A stretch of 64,000 nt of DNA, taken from positions 4,339,840 through 4,403,839 of the forward strand of contig CM026404.1 of assembly GCA_014843695.1 (NCBI GenBank), given 5' to 3'. The notes beneath the pieces are model-generated. The model did not search any database. It was not told where the DNA came from and saw only the letters and a program-made list of their open reading frames with translations. This document shows positions 36,768-48,154 of the stretch, in pieces. This DNA comes from Archivesica marissinica (lineage: Eukaryota; Mollusca; Bivalvia; Venerida; Vesicomyidae). Positions within the stretch are counted from its first letter, which is position 1. The number at the start of each line of letters is the position of its first letter. The translations under genes and the position numbers were made by a program.

Positions 36768-36965
36768 TGTGTGTTTTACGTTTATTTATCGTCGCTACCG
36801 GTTGCCCATATGAGCGACGTCTCCTGAAGAGATTAGTAATTTTAGATTTTGGAGGATAGTGCAATGATACAGACACAGACAGAGACCCATTCCAGAGTCT
36901 CCTCTGGTTCTTTTACGTGCACGGTGTAAAGCACCGACACAAGACCTCGGTTTAACGTCCCATCA
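36768..36965 (-). mobile_element. SINE family C, tRNA head missing
   Basis: gtgtgttttacgtttattta, cgctaccggttgcccatatg, tctcctctggttcttttacg and gacctcggtttaacgtccca. Confidence 0.6.
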
Positions 36966-37035
36966 ACAACAACTATCGCAAGACTGGACCATAGCCCATA
37001 CATGACCATTATACCATAACATAGATTAGAACCAG

Positions 37036-37178
37036 TAATCGTGGAAGTCATGATAGCACAGTGGTAACTTCTTCTCTCTCCCTCGTGGCGATGGAATCCA
37101 TCACGAATGAGGTCTCGAGAGTGATTAATCTAATGTTGTAAAAACTGGTTTCAAAATCGAACTAAAATAAAAACTAAT
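37036..37178 (+). mobile_element. SINE family B, internally deleted
   Basis: The head gtcatgatagcacagtggta joins directly to cttctctctccctcgtggcg; the B box and most of the body are missing. Confidence 0.6.
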
Positions 37179-37204
37179 ATAACGTACCAAGAACTAGTAA
37201 TAGT

Positions 37205-37845
37205 ATGATACTGGACCATAGTTCCTAGCCTGGGAACAGGACCATAGTTCCTAGCCTGGGAACCGGACCATAGTTCCTAGCCTGGTTCCTAGCCTGGGGA
37301 ACAGGACCATAGTTTGTAGCTTTGGGAACAGGACCATAGTTCCTAGCCTGGGAACAGGACCATAGTTTGTAGCCTTGGGAACAGGACCATAGTTCCTAGC
37401 CTGGTTCCTAGCCTGGGGAACAGGACCATAGTTCCTAGCCTGGGAACAGGACCATAGTTCCTAGGGGAACAGGACCATAGTTCCTAGCCTGGGAACAGGA
37501 CCATAGTTCCTAGCCTGGGAACAGGACCATAGTTCCTAGGGGAACAGGACCATAGTGCCTAGCCTGGGGAACAGGACCATAGTGCCTAGCCTGGGAACAG
37601 GACCATAGTGCCTAGCCTGGGAACAGGACCATAGTTCCTAGCCTGGGAACAGGACCATAGTTCCTAGCCTGGGGAACAGGACCATAGTTCCTAGCCTGGG
37701 GAACAGGACCATAGTTCCTAGCCTGGGAACAGGACCATAGTTCCTAGCCTGGGGAACAGGACCATAGTTCCTAGCCTGGGAACCGGACCATAGTTCCTAG
37801 CCTGGGAACCGGACCATAGTTCCTAGTCTGGGAACAGGCGTCGAT
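37205..37845 (+). repeat. 26-bp tandem repeat (tagcctgggaacaggaccat...)
   Basis: About 24 units of tagcctgggaacaggaccat followed by agttcc, with length variants (gggga, ttccta duplicated). The array runs straight into the terminus of the element at 37824, which begins tagtctgggaacaggcg. Confidence 0.92.
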
Positions 37846-38516
37846 ATATTTTGCCTGTTCAGTCAAATAAATATATTTTAACACCGATACTATTAATTGG
37901 GCCGTATTGAGTTTCTGATCATATCAACGCCTGGGGAAAAGTGGGGGATTGTCCGTGTAATTATTGACTCGCATTAATCCTATTAATAGGCCTATTAGCA
38001 TGTGTCTTAATTAATGACGTACTTGAATCGAAAGCGAGGTACTGCAATGTTGATAAAACTTTATAATTGGCCACCATTGTTTATGGGTCAACGGAACGAT
38101 AAATAGTTTTAAAAAGTACAATGTGCGTCTGATTTGACATATTCACTCAATATTTAAGTCGTCCTTAGTTCAATTACGCCATTACCATCTAAATGTAATA
38201 TTTAAAATCTGCCTTCGCGTCGATATAACACAGAAACGAGACATTATATGTTTGCAATGTAAATGAGTCTACGGGAGCATTCGTGTACATTCAGAAATGA
38301 TCGTGTATAATCGTGCCTGTTCGGCGATTTCCGATAGAATTCCCTTTCTATATTTAGCGATATTATCTTGTAGAGATGAGTTGTCGTTCTTCAAATTTAC
38401 ACCCTCATAAAAGTGGGTGTAAGTAGATGGCGCTACGATCGGAAATCCAGTTTCCCCAGGCTGTCATTTTGCCAGAAGTTAAAAAGTGAAAAATTGACAG
38501 ATTGGAACCCAGGCTA
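37824..38516. mobile_element. Long MITE-like element, TAGYCTGGG ends
   Basis: Left end tagtctgggaacaggcg, right end ttggaacccaggcta (inverted). Subterminal gatatattttgcctgttcag and cagaagttaaaaagtgaaaa also occur at 12420-12570, where a shorter relative lies. No coding capacity was seen. Confidence 0.6.
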
Positions 38517-38586
38517 CATAGTTCCTACAACATGACCATTATACCATGACAGATTAGAATCAACAATAATTTGATACCATACTTAC

Positions 38587-39347
38587 ATCATTATAATATT
38601 CCCGTGACTCTGCACTACCCAGCTCTGCCTCCATGCTATCCGCCATCGCTGGTCGAGATCGTAACTTTTCCAACTTCTCAATCTCTTCTAATTCAAGATT
38701 TAAAGTCTGTAAGTTCAGAGTGAGCTCCCCTTGTTTGTCTGTTTTTTGTTTGAGATCATCAGCTAGAGTACTAAAGTCAGTCAAAGAAATTTCATCCACA
38801 CCGAAAACTTTGTCAATATTTTTCCGCGCCTCAACTTCTTCTTTAGATTCATTTTCATTTTCTTCTTCGATCGTGTATGTTCCTGCTTCACTGACTTTAT
38901 CTTCCTCCTTCTCAGGACTAAGCACATCTTCTTTGGAATTCTGCAGAACTGATACCTCCACTTCCTTTGGTCTAATTATATTTTCAGGCTTTTCTGGTTC
39001 CAATTTTGCACTAGTTGAATCATGAGATGGTGATCGAGTTCTTCGTGATTTGTCTGTGTCATATTTGATTGCTTCATGATACATGTCACATTCTGTTATA
39101 GTGTTACTAGTTACTTTGGCTCGGAGGCTATCCACACTTCCTGTACAAATACCAGTATGTTTGGTTCGGAGATTATCCACACTTCCTGTGGAATGGTTTT
39201 GGAACATTTTGTTGATGAGATAGGCAGTTTTATCATTGTTATATTGTGCAGATGAGGCAAGAATCTCCTGGCTCACGGCTTTACGTGCACGTATCACAGA
39301 TTTTGGCTTTGGTTGACTACTGGACATTAGTGTTCTTCGTTTCACAG
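38587..39347 (-). CDS. CEP170: CEP170-like gene, exon with GTYTIE / IDKVFGV block
   Basis: The exon is 761 nt: acceptor (aattgtcag) above 39347, donor GAT|GTAAGT below 38587. Its first two nucleotides (CT) complete the Ala codon started by the upstream exon, and it ends in phase 0. It is rich in Ser, Lys and Glu. At about residues 160-200 it carries EAGTYTIEEENENE followed by EEVEARKNIDKVFGVDE, near-identical to the DAGTYTIE...EEARKMIDxVFGV block that marks CEP170/CEP170B. A following leucine/glutamate-rich stretch (NLQTLNLELEEIEKLEKLRS) may form a short coiled coil. Near the start, TGSVD(N/S)LR(T/A)K occurs twice in tandem, a small internal duplication. The open frame runs upstream past the acceptor into a MITE (39412-39649), so a naive ORF overextends. 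Confidence 0.93.
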
Positions 39348-39411
39348 CTGACAATTTGGTCGCTTTAAAATACAAATAAATTATCAGTGAAAGAAAGAAT
39401 AACATGAGAAA

Positions 39412-39649
39412 TACCGTATACCCCCATTTAAACGCCCCCACCCCCCCCCCCATTTTGAAGCAAAACAAAATATTTCTCACCTCAGTGCCTGCTGCTATCA
39501 GTGTCTGTACTGCTAGAAACACATGGTCTGTGTCGATGTCAAGAGGTATGAAGAAAGGGGGGGTGCTTAATGGAGTCCCAGACATACTTTGCATATAATT
39601 TGTCGCAAATTGATCGTCCCCGGGGGCATTTAAACGGGGGTATACGGTA
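39412..39649. mobile_element. MITE with TACCGTATACCCCC ends (complete)
   Basis: 238 bp with perfect outer inverted ends: taccgtatacccccattt then aaacgcccc, and the complement at the right (ggcatttaaacgggggtata then cggta). It lies about 65 bp upstream of the acceptor at 39347 and is read into by the long minus-strand ORF there. Confidence 0.75.
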
Positions 39650-40185
39650 AATATATTTGGAAGAAATTATTAATGAATGGAGAATGACATTTCTTGCTGT
39701 GCAGTAGGTTTCGTCTCTACCTATGTTGTTCACTGTACAGAGATCAGACGATGTTTGTCAATCACTGAATTGACATTAACAGAAGCAATGAGAGACATCT
39801 CTAATTTTCTATTACCTCCCTTGGCAGATACAGTCTGATTTATCCCAAAATGTAAATAGGTCCTTTTAGTTGGAATCCTTTGTTTTTGCTGTTGTTCCAT
39901 AACCAGATGTTGCGGTATGATAAATGTGATTTATTTGTGATTTTTTATCAAAACTGTGTTAATTAACTGATACCATTGTTTTACAAACCTATTGATAATA
40001 ATGTAGAAGATCTGTCGAGATATAGTAATTTAATAATCATAAGAAGCGATAGTGGAATAAAATTGCTAGCATGTTGTGCAAAGGAAACAACGATAAAAAC
40101 AGAAGGAAACACTTAATAGGACCTATCTCCTTTTAGGGAGTATTCAGGGGCAGTAACTGACCGATGTCTCTCATACTCTGTATAA
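39650..40185. other. Short intron, unique part
   Basis: Part of the 1.28-kb intron between exons at 38587-39347 and 40625-40811; no feature apart from the flanking MITE and the 85-bp triplication. Confidence 0.55.
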
Positions 40186-40446
40186 CATTCAACTGCGGAC
40201 TGAAAATAAGGGAGATTATTCTGTCTTGCCTAAAATAACAATAATGTCATTATCTGCAGCTATGTCCCTTCATTCAACTGCGGACTGAAAATAAGGGAGA
40301 TTATTCTGTCTTGCCTAAAATAATAATAATGTCATTATCTGCAGTTATGTCCCTTCATTCAACTGCGGACTGAAAATAAGGGAGATTATTCTGTCTTGCC
40401 TAAAATAACAATAATGTCATTATCTGCAGTTATGTCCCTTCATTCA
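40186..40446 (+). repeat. 85-bp triplication
   Basis: Three near-identical units start cattcaactgcggactgaaa at 40186, 40271 and 40356 and contain gggagattattctgtcttgc and gtcattatctgcagttatgt. Confidence 0.92.
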
Positions 40447-40624
40447 TTCAGACATTAAAACTAGTCGGACATTAAAATTAGAAAGAAAGAAGGTATTACT
40501 ACAGGTTTATTTATTGCATGATATGGTTGTCGGGGATAAGCACACTGAATAACAAAGTATGTTAAAATCAGTGCATTTTTAAATGATTGTTGAGCAACAG
40601 TGTTTACAAGTAGATCATCTTTAC

Positions 40625-40811
40625 CTTTGGAATAGCTGCCTTCCTTCTCATCCATGCTTTTAGATGATGAAGATTTACTCATCATCTTGTGACGCTTTTG
40701 TGATGTCGACTCTGGTGCAGCAGTGCTGTTCCATAGTTCATCAATCTTGTGTTGACGAGTCGGAGAAATGTCACGGCCCTCCGATACCGCCCGTCCAAGG
40801 ACATTGTTCGA
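40625..40811 (-). CDS. CEP170: CEP170-like gene, basic Ser-rich exon
   Basis: The exon is 187 nt: acceptor (tctttacag) above 40811, donor AAAG|GTAAAG below 40625. It opens in phase 0 (TCG AAC AAT) and leaves one G that joins CT of the next exon. The peptide starts SNNVLGRAVSEGRDISPTRQ, then HKIDELWNSTAAPES and a lysine/serine-rich tail (KRHKMMSKSSSSKSMDEKEG). I do not recognise a conserved block in it. It is assigned to the gene because both junctions are in frame and because it lies between two recognised exons. It is separated from the downstream exon by a short (about 1.3 kb) intron that holds one MITE and an 85-bp triplication. Confidence 0.85.
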
Positions 40812-41057
40812 CTGTAAAGATAATGTGTTATATAGACTGGTTAATGTTGTTAAGCTAGGTTCTAGTGTGCACCAACACTACACAAGTTATATGGTAAACA
40901 ATGGAAATCAAGTCTCTAGACACTATTAGTTTATACAATGGAAACCAAGTCTCTAGACACTAAATATTATATATATATACACTAGTCCCCTTTTACGAAC
41001 ATGTAACGGTTAAAGCAATGGCCTGCAAATGTAAACTAACTAAATACAATTGAAGCT

Positions 41058-43165
41058 CACATGGTCTAATTGAAGCTCACATGGTCTGGCTGGGATTGAG
41101 GTTTGCACACATGGTCTGGCAGGGATTGAGGTTTGCACACATGGTCTGGTCGGGATTAAGGTTTGTACACATGGTCTGGCTGGGATTAAGGTTTGTACAC
41201 ATGGTCTGGTCGGGATTGAGGTTTACACACATGGTCTGGCAGGGATTGAGGTTAGCACACATGGTCTGGCTGGGATTGAGGTTTGTACACATGGTCTGGC
41301 TGGGATTAAGGTTTGCACACATGGTCTGGCTGGGATTAAGGTTTGCACACATGGTCTGGCCGGAATTGAGGTTTGTACACATGGTCTGGCTGGGATTGAG
41401 GTTTGTACACATGGTCTGGCTGGGATTAAGGTTTGCACACATGGTCTGGCTGGGATTGAGGCTTGCAAACATGGTCTGGCTGGGATTAAGGTTTGTACAC
41501 ATGGTCTGGCTGGGATTGAGGTTTGTACACATGGTCTGGCCGGGATTGAGGTTTGTACTAGGGATGGCAACGAATGGTGATTGTGATATTCGAATATTCG
41601 GATGATCTTCCGAACGAATATTCGAATATTCGCAAATTTCTCCAACTTTCGATTTCCTCTACAGTTAGTACCTGTAAAACAAATGCTTCTCAGTTTGTGT
41701 CCCGTCAAATAGACTGCATTAATCAATTAGTGACCCCTGTAAGGTGTGAACAACATGTCATCACCCTCCTTTGTTATTTGGAGCCAAATCGCGATGACAT
41801 TTCGCACCTTCGGGCACGCATTGGGTCATTCTTTGTTTTAGAAACTTAATTGATTGAAATTTAAACAAACATATATACCCTTTTAAGTTAGGATTTAACT
41901 GCAATTGATTAAAATTTGATTTTAATTTTTTTTTTAATATTCGAATATGGTTTTAATATTCGAATATTCGGACGTTCGAATGAATATTCGAATATTCGAA
42001 CATTCGTTGCCATCCTTAGTTTGTACACATGGTCTGGCCGGGATTGAGGTTTGTACAAATGGTCTGGCCGGGAATGAGGTTTGTACACATGGTCTGGCAG
42101 GGATTGAGGTTTGCATACATGGTCTGGCAGGGATTGAGGTTTGCACACATGGTCTGGCAGGGATTGAGGTTTGCACACATGGTCTGGCCGGGTTGAGGTT
42201 TGTACACATGGTCTGGCAGGGATTAAGGTTTGCACACATGGTCTGGCCAGAATTGAGTTTGACACACATGGTCTGGCCGGGATTGAGGTTTGCACACATG
42301 GTCTGGCCAGGATTGAGGTTTGCACACATGGTCTGGCTGGGATTGAGATTTGCACACATGGTCTGGCCGGGATTGAGGTTTGCACACATGGTCTGGCTGG
42401 GATTGAGGTTTACACACATGGTCTGGCCGGGATTAAGGTTTGTACACATGGTCTGGCCGGGATTGAGGTATGTACACATGGTCTGGCTGGGATTAAGGTT
42501 TGTACACATGGTCTGGCCGGGATTGAGGTTTGTACACATGGTCTGGCTGGGATTAAGGTTTGTACACATGGTTTGGCCGGGATTAAGGTTTGCACACATG
42601 GTCTGGCTGGGAGTAAGGTTTGCACATATGGTCTGGCTGGGGGTAAGGTTTGCACACATGGTCTGGCTGGGAGTAAGGTTTGCACACATGGTCTGGCCGG
42701 GATTGAGGTTTACACACATGGTCTGGCCGGGATTGAGGTTTGTACACATGGTCTGGCCGGGATTGAGGTTTGTACACATGGTCTGGCCGGGATTGAGGTT
42801 TGTACACATGGTCTGGCCGGGATTGAGGTTTACACACATGGTCTGGCCGGGATTGAGCTTTGTACACATGGTCTGGCAGGGATTGAGGTTTGCACACATG
42901 GTCTGGCTGGGGTTGAGGTTTACACACATGGTCTGGCAGGGATTGAGGTTTACACACATGGTCTGGCCGGGTTGAGGTTTGTACACATGGTCTGGCAGGG
43001 ATTGAGGTTTGCACACATGGTCTGGCTGGGGTTGAGGTTTACACACATGGTCTGGCAGGGATTGAGGTTTGCACACATGGTCTGGCAGGGATTGAGGTTT
43101 ACACACATGGTCTGGCCGGGATTGAGCTTTGCACACATGGTCTGGCAGGGATTGAGGTTTGCACG
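41058..43165 (+). repeat. 30-bp tandem repeat, split by a hAT-like MITE
   Basis: Units of acatggtctggcygggattg followed by aggtttgyac at 41058-41558 and 42019-43165, about 55 in total. The 30-bp period keeps frames open on both strands (up to 400 codons), giving peptides such as MVWLGLRFVH or CTNLNPGQTM. These are by-products of the repeat. The array lies wholly inside the intron 40812-46248. Confidence 0.95.
41559..42018. mobile_element. hAT-like MITE with perfect 8-bp target duplication
   Basis: 460 bp. Ends tagggatggcaacgaat and attcgttgccatcctta are inverted repeats with one mismatch. gtttgtac lies on both sides (41551-41558 and 42019-42026). Next to the ends are runs of attcgaatattcg palindromes. 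No transposase. Termini and 8-bp duplication fit the hAT superfamily. Confidence 0.85.
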
Positions 43166-43388
43166 CTGTCAGAATACTGTGCTACAGTAAAGTAATGAAC
43201 TAAGTTTCTGCATGTATGACTTACACATTATTATAATTGAGGAAGTATTTAATAAAGTAGTGAGAGACATGCAGAGAAGATGAGTATCAATCATGATATG
43301 GTGCATAATCTTTCACATAATAACAAGTGTCATTAATGAATCTCTGACAAAGGCGAAAGCACTCAAAAGCATCAAAGCATTAAAACTT

Positions 43389-43970
43389 ACAAGTGTAACT
43401 GTGTAAGTATGAACAAACTGAACCCATAACTCACAAGTGTAACTGTGTAAGTATGAACAAACTGAACCCATAACTCACAAGTGTAACTGTGTAAGTATGA
43501 ACAAACTGAACCCATAACTCACAAGTGTAACTGTGTAAGTATGAACAAACTGAACCCATAACTCACAAGTGTAACTGTGTAAGTATGAACAAACTGAACC
43601 CATAACTCACAAGTGTAACTGTGTAAGTATGAACAAACTGAACCCATAACTCACAAGTGTAACTGTGTAAGTATGAACAAACTGAACCCATAACTCACAA
43701 GTGTAACTGTGTAAGTATGAACAAACTGAACCCATAACTCACAAGTGTAACTGTGTAAGTATGAACAAACTGAACCCATAACTCACAAGTGTAACTGTGT
43801 AAGTATGAACAAACTGAACCCATAACTCACAAGTGTAACTGTGTAAGTATGAACAAACTGAACCCATAACTCACAAGTGTAACTGTGTAAGTATGAACAA
43901 AATGAACCCATAACTCACAAGTGTAACTGTGTAAGTATGAACAAAATGAACCCATAACTCACAAGTTGCA
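43389..43970 (+). repeat. 44-bp tandem repeat, highly uniform
   Basis: About 13 units of aagtgtaactgtgtaagtat followed by gaacaaactgaacccataac and tcac. The first 11 are identical by eye; the last two share a c-to-a change (aaaatgaac). Confidence 0.95.
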
Positions 43971-44022
43971 TCCAGACATCAAAATACTGTCAAAACTGTG
44001 TAAGTATGAACAAAATGGATAA

Positions 44023-44222
44023 AGCGTCTCGGAATCATCCGAAGTTCGAGCCCCGCTAGAGCCGTTACGATTGTGCCCTTAGGCAAGGCATTTAAATTCC
44101 ACGTTGCCTCTTCTCTCTCCCTCGTGGCAATGGATTCATCAGGAATGAGGTCTCGAGGGTGATTAATATAAGTCGAAAGAACTTGTTTCGCAATCGAGCT
44201 AAAATAAGTTTGTATAAACTAA
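44023..44222 (+). mobile_element. SINE family B, 5' truncated
   Basis: gaagttcgagccccgctaga, ttaggcaaggcatttaaatt, ctctctccctcgtggcaatg, tcgcaatcgagctaaaataa then gtttgtataaac. Confidence 0.68.
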
Positions 44223-44539
44223 CATTTATACCATTTTCGCTCGATTTTATACATGAGCACACTCATTAATCGGTTGGATGATGTCATGAATTACGTCATC
44301 CAACTGATTCATTACATTGTCTGTGTCTGATAGATATTTGTATATTGTATCTCACTGGAGTGTATTAAAGTGTCTAGAAATACGTAATTACACATGCAGA
44401 CTAGCTCAGTGATTGCACTGCCGATTCAATGAAATCAATGAAACAATGATTGGTTAGCAGTAGGAAAGTTGAAATTTTCCCCGCAGATTCAAGGATTAAC
44501 AGAGTTGACATTAAAACGTGCATCATGGCCAGAAGGAGT

Positions 44540-46022
44540 ACTAGAAAACGTATCCATCATGTACAATACCCTGCGAGAGCCTCGTTTCTGATGACAGCCA
44601 GAAAACGTATCCATCATGTGCAATACCCTGTGAGAGCCTCGTTTCACACAACAGCAAGAAAAAGTATCCATCATGTGCAATACCCTGTGAGAGCCTCGTT
44701 TCCGACGACAGCAAGAAAAAGTATCCATCATGTGCAATACCCTGTGAGAGCCTCGTTTCTGACGACAGCTAGAAAAAGCATTCATCATGTGCTATACCCT
44801 GTGAGAGCCTCGTTTCTGATGACAGCAAGAAAAAGTATCCATCATGTGCAATACCCTGTGAGAGCCTCGCTTCTGATGACAGCAAGAAAAAGTATCCATC
44901 ATGTGCAATACCCTGTGAGAGCCTCGTTTCTGATGACAGCAAGAAAAAGTATCCATCATGTGCAATACCCTGTGAGAGCCTCATTTCTGATGACAGCCAG
45001 AAAAAGTATCCATCATGTGCAATACCCTGTGAGAGCCTTGCTTCTGATGACAGCCAGAAAACGTATCCATCATGTGCAATACCCTGTGAGAGCCTCGTTT
45101 CTGATGACAGCCAGAAAACGTATCCATCATGTGCAATACCCTGTGAGAGCCTCGTTTCTGATGACAGCAAGAAAAAGTATCCATCATGTGCAATACCCTG
45201 TGAGAGCCTCGTTTCTGATGACAGCAAGAAAAAGTATCCATCATGTGCAATACCCTGTGAGAGCCTCGTTTCTGATGACAGCCAGAAAACGTATCCATCA
45301 TGTGCAATACCCTGTGAGAGCCTCGTTTCTGATGACAGCCAGAAAAAGTATCCATCATGTGCAATACCCTGTGAGAGCCTTGCTTCTGATGACAGCCAGA
45401 AAACGTATCCATCATGTGCAATACCCTGTGAGAGCCTCGTTTCTGATGACAGCCAGAAAACGTATCCATCATGTGCAATACCCTGTGAGAGCCTCGTTTC
45501 TGATGACAGCAAGAAAAAGTATCCATCATGTGCAATACCCTGTGAGAGCCTCGTTTCTGATGACAGCAAGAAAAAGTATCCATCATGTGCAATACCCTGT
45601 GAGAGCCTCGTTTCTGATGACAGCCAGAAAACGTATCCATCATGTGCAATACCCTGTGAGAGCCTTGTTTCTGATGACAGCCAGAAAAAGTATCCATCAT
45701 GTGCAATACCCTGTGAGAGCCTCGTTTCTGATGACAGCCAGAAAACGTATCCATCATGTGCAATACCCTGTGAGAGCCTCGTTTCTGATGACAGCTAGAA
45801 AAAGTATCCATCATGTGCAATACCCTGTGAGAGCCTCGTTTCTGATGACAGCCAGAAAACGTATCCATCATGTGCAATACTCTGTGGGAGCCTCGTTTCT
45901 GACGACAGCTAGAAAAAGTATCCATCATGTGCAATACCCTGTGAGAGCCTCGTTTCTGACGACAGCCAGAAAACGTATCCATCATGTGCAATACCCTGTG
46001 AGAGCCTCGTTTCCAACGACAT
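44540..46022 (+). repeat. 57-bp tandem repeat
   Basis: About 26 units: agaaaacgtatccatcatgt, gcaataccctgtgagagcct, cgtttctgatgacagcc. With period 57, a plus frame (544 codons) and two minus frames (360, 266) are all open. A block of about five variant units (cca gaaaacg / aag aaaaag / lone tgcttc) recurs about 342 bp apart (for example 44990 and 45332), a higher-order step of six units. It lies inside the CEP170-like intron, so I treat it as a minisatellite. Confidence 0.92.
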
Positions 46023-46037
46023 ATTCTGACCATGGAG

Positions 46038-46160
46038 TTTATAAAACTTTTCTCCAATCTCAAAACTCAGTCTCAATCGTCTGATTGATTCAGCTGACTC
46101 AGAATCAACCAATCGGATCACTTGAGCTTGAGTTTGAGATCTGAGAAAAGTTTTATAACG
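46038..46160. mobile_element. Short palindromic MITE
   Basis: gtttataaaacttttctc at the left pairs with gagaaaagttttataacg at the right, and aatctcaaaactca pairs with tgagtttgagatc. It lies about 90 bp from the splice donor at 46249. Confidence 0.65.
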
Positions 46161-46248
46161 TCGGGACCATGAGGGTGGAATATCCTTGTCCCACCCCAGT
46201 GCGTGCGATGGGTTATATATCAAGCATTATAATACAATCTCTACTTAC

Positions 46249-46652
46249 ACAGCTTTCAGTTGCTTTTTCAGGTGTGATTTTGTCTTTAGATGATGACTTA
46301 GTTGGTGTTGAAAATGTTTTTTCTGAAGATTTCCCTTTTCTCTCTCGGAAACTTTTCCGTAACCTTGACGGCATGAAGTCTCCTATACTTTTTCCTTCAA
46401 CGTGAGGTTTAGCTTCATCCCCAAAGTCTACAGTAAAAGACATATTAGCAACCCCTTCAGGGGTCCTCGCGTTACCAGTTGGCACATTAGAATTATCAGT
46501 ATTTGTTGGCACATTGCTAGTGATGGCAGCATCACCATTGCTAGAGTTTCTATATAAAGCACTATCTGAGACATTGGTCCTCGATTCCTCCGACGCTACA
46601 GAGTCTTTACTTGACTGTTGATCCATACTGCTACCATTGGATCGTAGCTTTT
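46249..46652 (-). CDS. CEP170: CEP170-like gene, exon with SFTVDF block
   Basis: The exon is 404 nt: acceptor (cttttttcag) above 46652, donor TGT|GTAAGT below 46249. It starts with two nucleotides (AA) that complete a Glu codon with the upstream exon and ends in phase 0. The first part is a low-complexity Ser/Asn/Thr linker. At about residues 71-105 comes NMSFTVDFGDEAKPHVEGKS, then DFMPSRLRKSFRERKGK. This matches the family block SFTIEFDD...KIKDHITKFSLRQR, which follows the LYGQPSWWG motif in CEP170 and CEP170B. The tail is Lys/Ser-rich (TPTKSSSKDKITPEK). The downstream intron (40812-46248) holds the 57-, 44- and 30-bp tandem arrays. Confidence 0.92.
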
Positions 46653-47162
46653 CTGAAAAAAGACAAAGAGAATAGAAATGATGGGAAAATGGGTGCCCTG
46701 GGATGCACACCTGTAACAACAAAGCCAGCGAGTCAGTCTCACACTACTGGAGTGCTAAGCAGATTGCTATCATTCTATGATGTCAAATTTGGAACTAAAG
46801 TCTGTCCCATCCACTGTGGTAACTTCCCATATTTTTGCTTATATCGTAGATAAACTTATTTACACTTACATCATCATAACCGAATTAAAAAGGGCAACCT
46901 TTTTAGAATTTTCCATTGATCTCAGTTGAAAGACAAACATTGTAATGTTGCTATTTATATGTTGACGTAGAGTCGCATTCATTATGGCCAGCAGAGAAAC
47001 TCACAAAAAGTTGACTCTGTAAGAAGCCACCTCATATTGTAATATATCATATGTGGAAAATTACAGAATTGACCAAGCCTGCATGAAAAATACTTCCTAG
47101 TGTTTATAAGGTATTTCTTTAATTAGCCAATTATCGAAATAAACCAAGTTTTCATGGAAATG
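46653..47162. other. Intron sequence without recognised features
   Basis: First 0.5 kb upstream of the exon at 46249-46652; nothing identified beyond the polypyrimidine tract of its acceptor. Confidence 0.55.
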
Positions 47163-47428
47163 CAGGGTTCCCTCTCGAGTCTGTATGAATTTTTGTCTGC
47201 GCCACTACTGTTTCCAATTGAAAAAAACTGGAGCCAATTTGAAAACCTTGGAGCCAACTAAGAGCCATATAGTTCACAGATAAATATGTGAAGCCATGTA
47301 TTTGACAAAACATGTTGTGCAAAACAAATATATTGCGTCATATATTTTCGCCAATTCAGAAAATTTAGAGCCAGTATTTCATTTTTGTTGCAATTGGCGC
47401 CATTGGCGACCGACAGAGGGAACACTGG
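47163..47428. mobile_element. hAT-like MITE (CAGGGTTCCCTC ends)
   Basis: Left end cagggttccctctcg, right end cgacagagggaacactgg, inverted. The interior has ttggagccaactaagagcca and gtgaagccatgtatttgaca. A partial relative is at 61258-61389. Confidence 0.6.
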
Positions 47429-47626
47429 AAATGTAACTTACATGTAAGACAACCTATGAACAAATTGGGTAAAAAATAAAGTTGCTGCAGTGTTTACAAT
47501 GATTCTCTTTAATTATTCCTAGTGATCAATTAGTTATTTATTATATTGACAGAAATAGCCGATACTGATAGTAACCAAGTATTACGTAATCAAGTTTGAA
47601 TAATATAGCCGCTTGAATAATATAGA

Positions 47627-47795
47627 CGGTGGTTGCCAGATCGGACAGGTGCGCTTTCTCCAGGGTACTCAGGTTTCCTCCCACACGAATGACCACATTT
47701 ACGCTTTCATCCGCGCCAACGAGAGTGATTAATATAAATTGTTAAAACTTGCTTTGCAATCGTAAAATAAATAAAGTTTAAACTTTTTTTTTTTA
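47627..47795 (+). mobile_element. SINE family A, 5' truncated
   Basis: gccagatcggacaggtgcgc, ggtactcaggtttcctccca, tcatccgcgccaacgagagt and a tail of aaataaataaagtttaaac followed by poly-T. Confidence 0.65.
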
Positions 47796-48154
47796 ATATA
47801 GCCGGTGCAGTGTTTTGACACACGCCAATCATATCAACTCCTGTATACCCCCACTCAAACTGTGTTTGTGAGAGGCACCCGATTACAATGTCTAGATTGT
47901 ATTCCTCCAGAAATTAATCATGTCTGTCAAGTATTCCTGGTATTTATTTAACATGCCCCATATTTCACTTTCAAATATTATATTATTAATTAACTTGATC
48001 TTTACCACTGAAGCATTTCCAGTTTGTTGCCAATAATTGATAGACAAAAGCAACAGATCAATACATTCCTTCTACAACTTATCTTTCTCCTGAAGCATAA
48101 CTGTGAAGCACATTCTTTACCATTGATTTTTGATTATCCTGGGTATAATGTTGT

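Noticed and set aside
38560..39594. Taking the full 344-codon minus ORF as the exon
   Set aside because: Its first about 80 codons cross a MITE (39412-39649) and the acceptor at 39347; phase with the upstream exon fits only the shorter exon.
41077..43190. ORFs of 339-400 codons in the 30-bp array
   Set aside because: Same artefact: 30-bp period, five overlapping frames open at once, located in an intron of a recognised gene and broken by a MITE.
44450..46084. 544-codon plus-strand ORF with 19-residue repeats
   Set aside because: The 57-bp period explains it; opposite-strand frames are equally open and unit differences look neutral.
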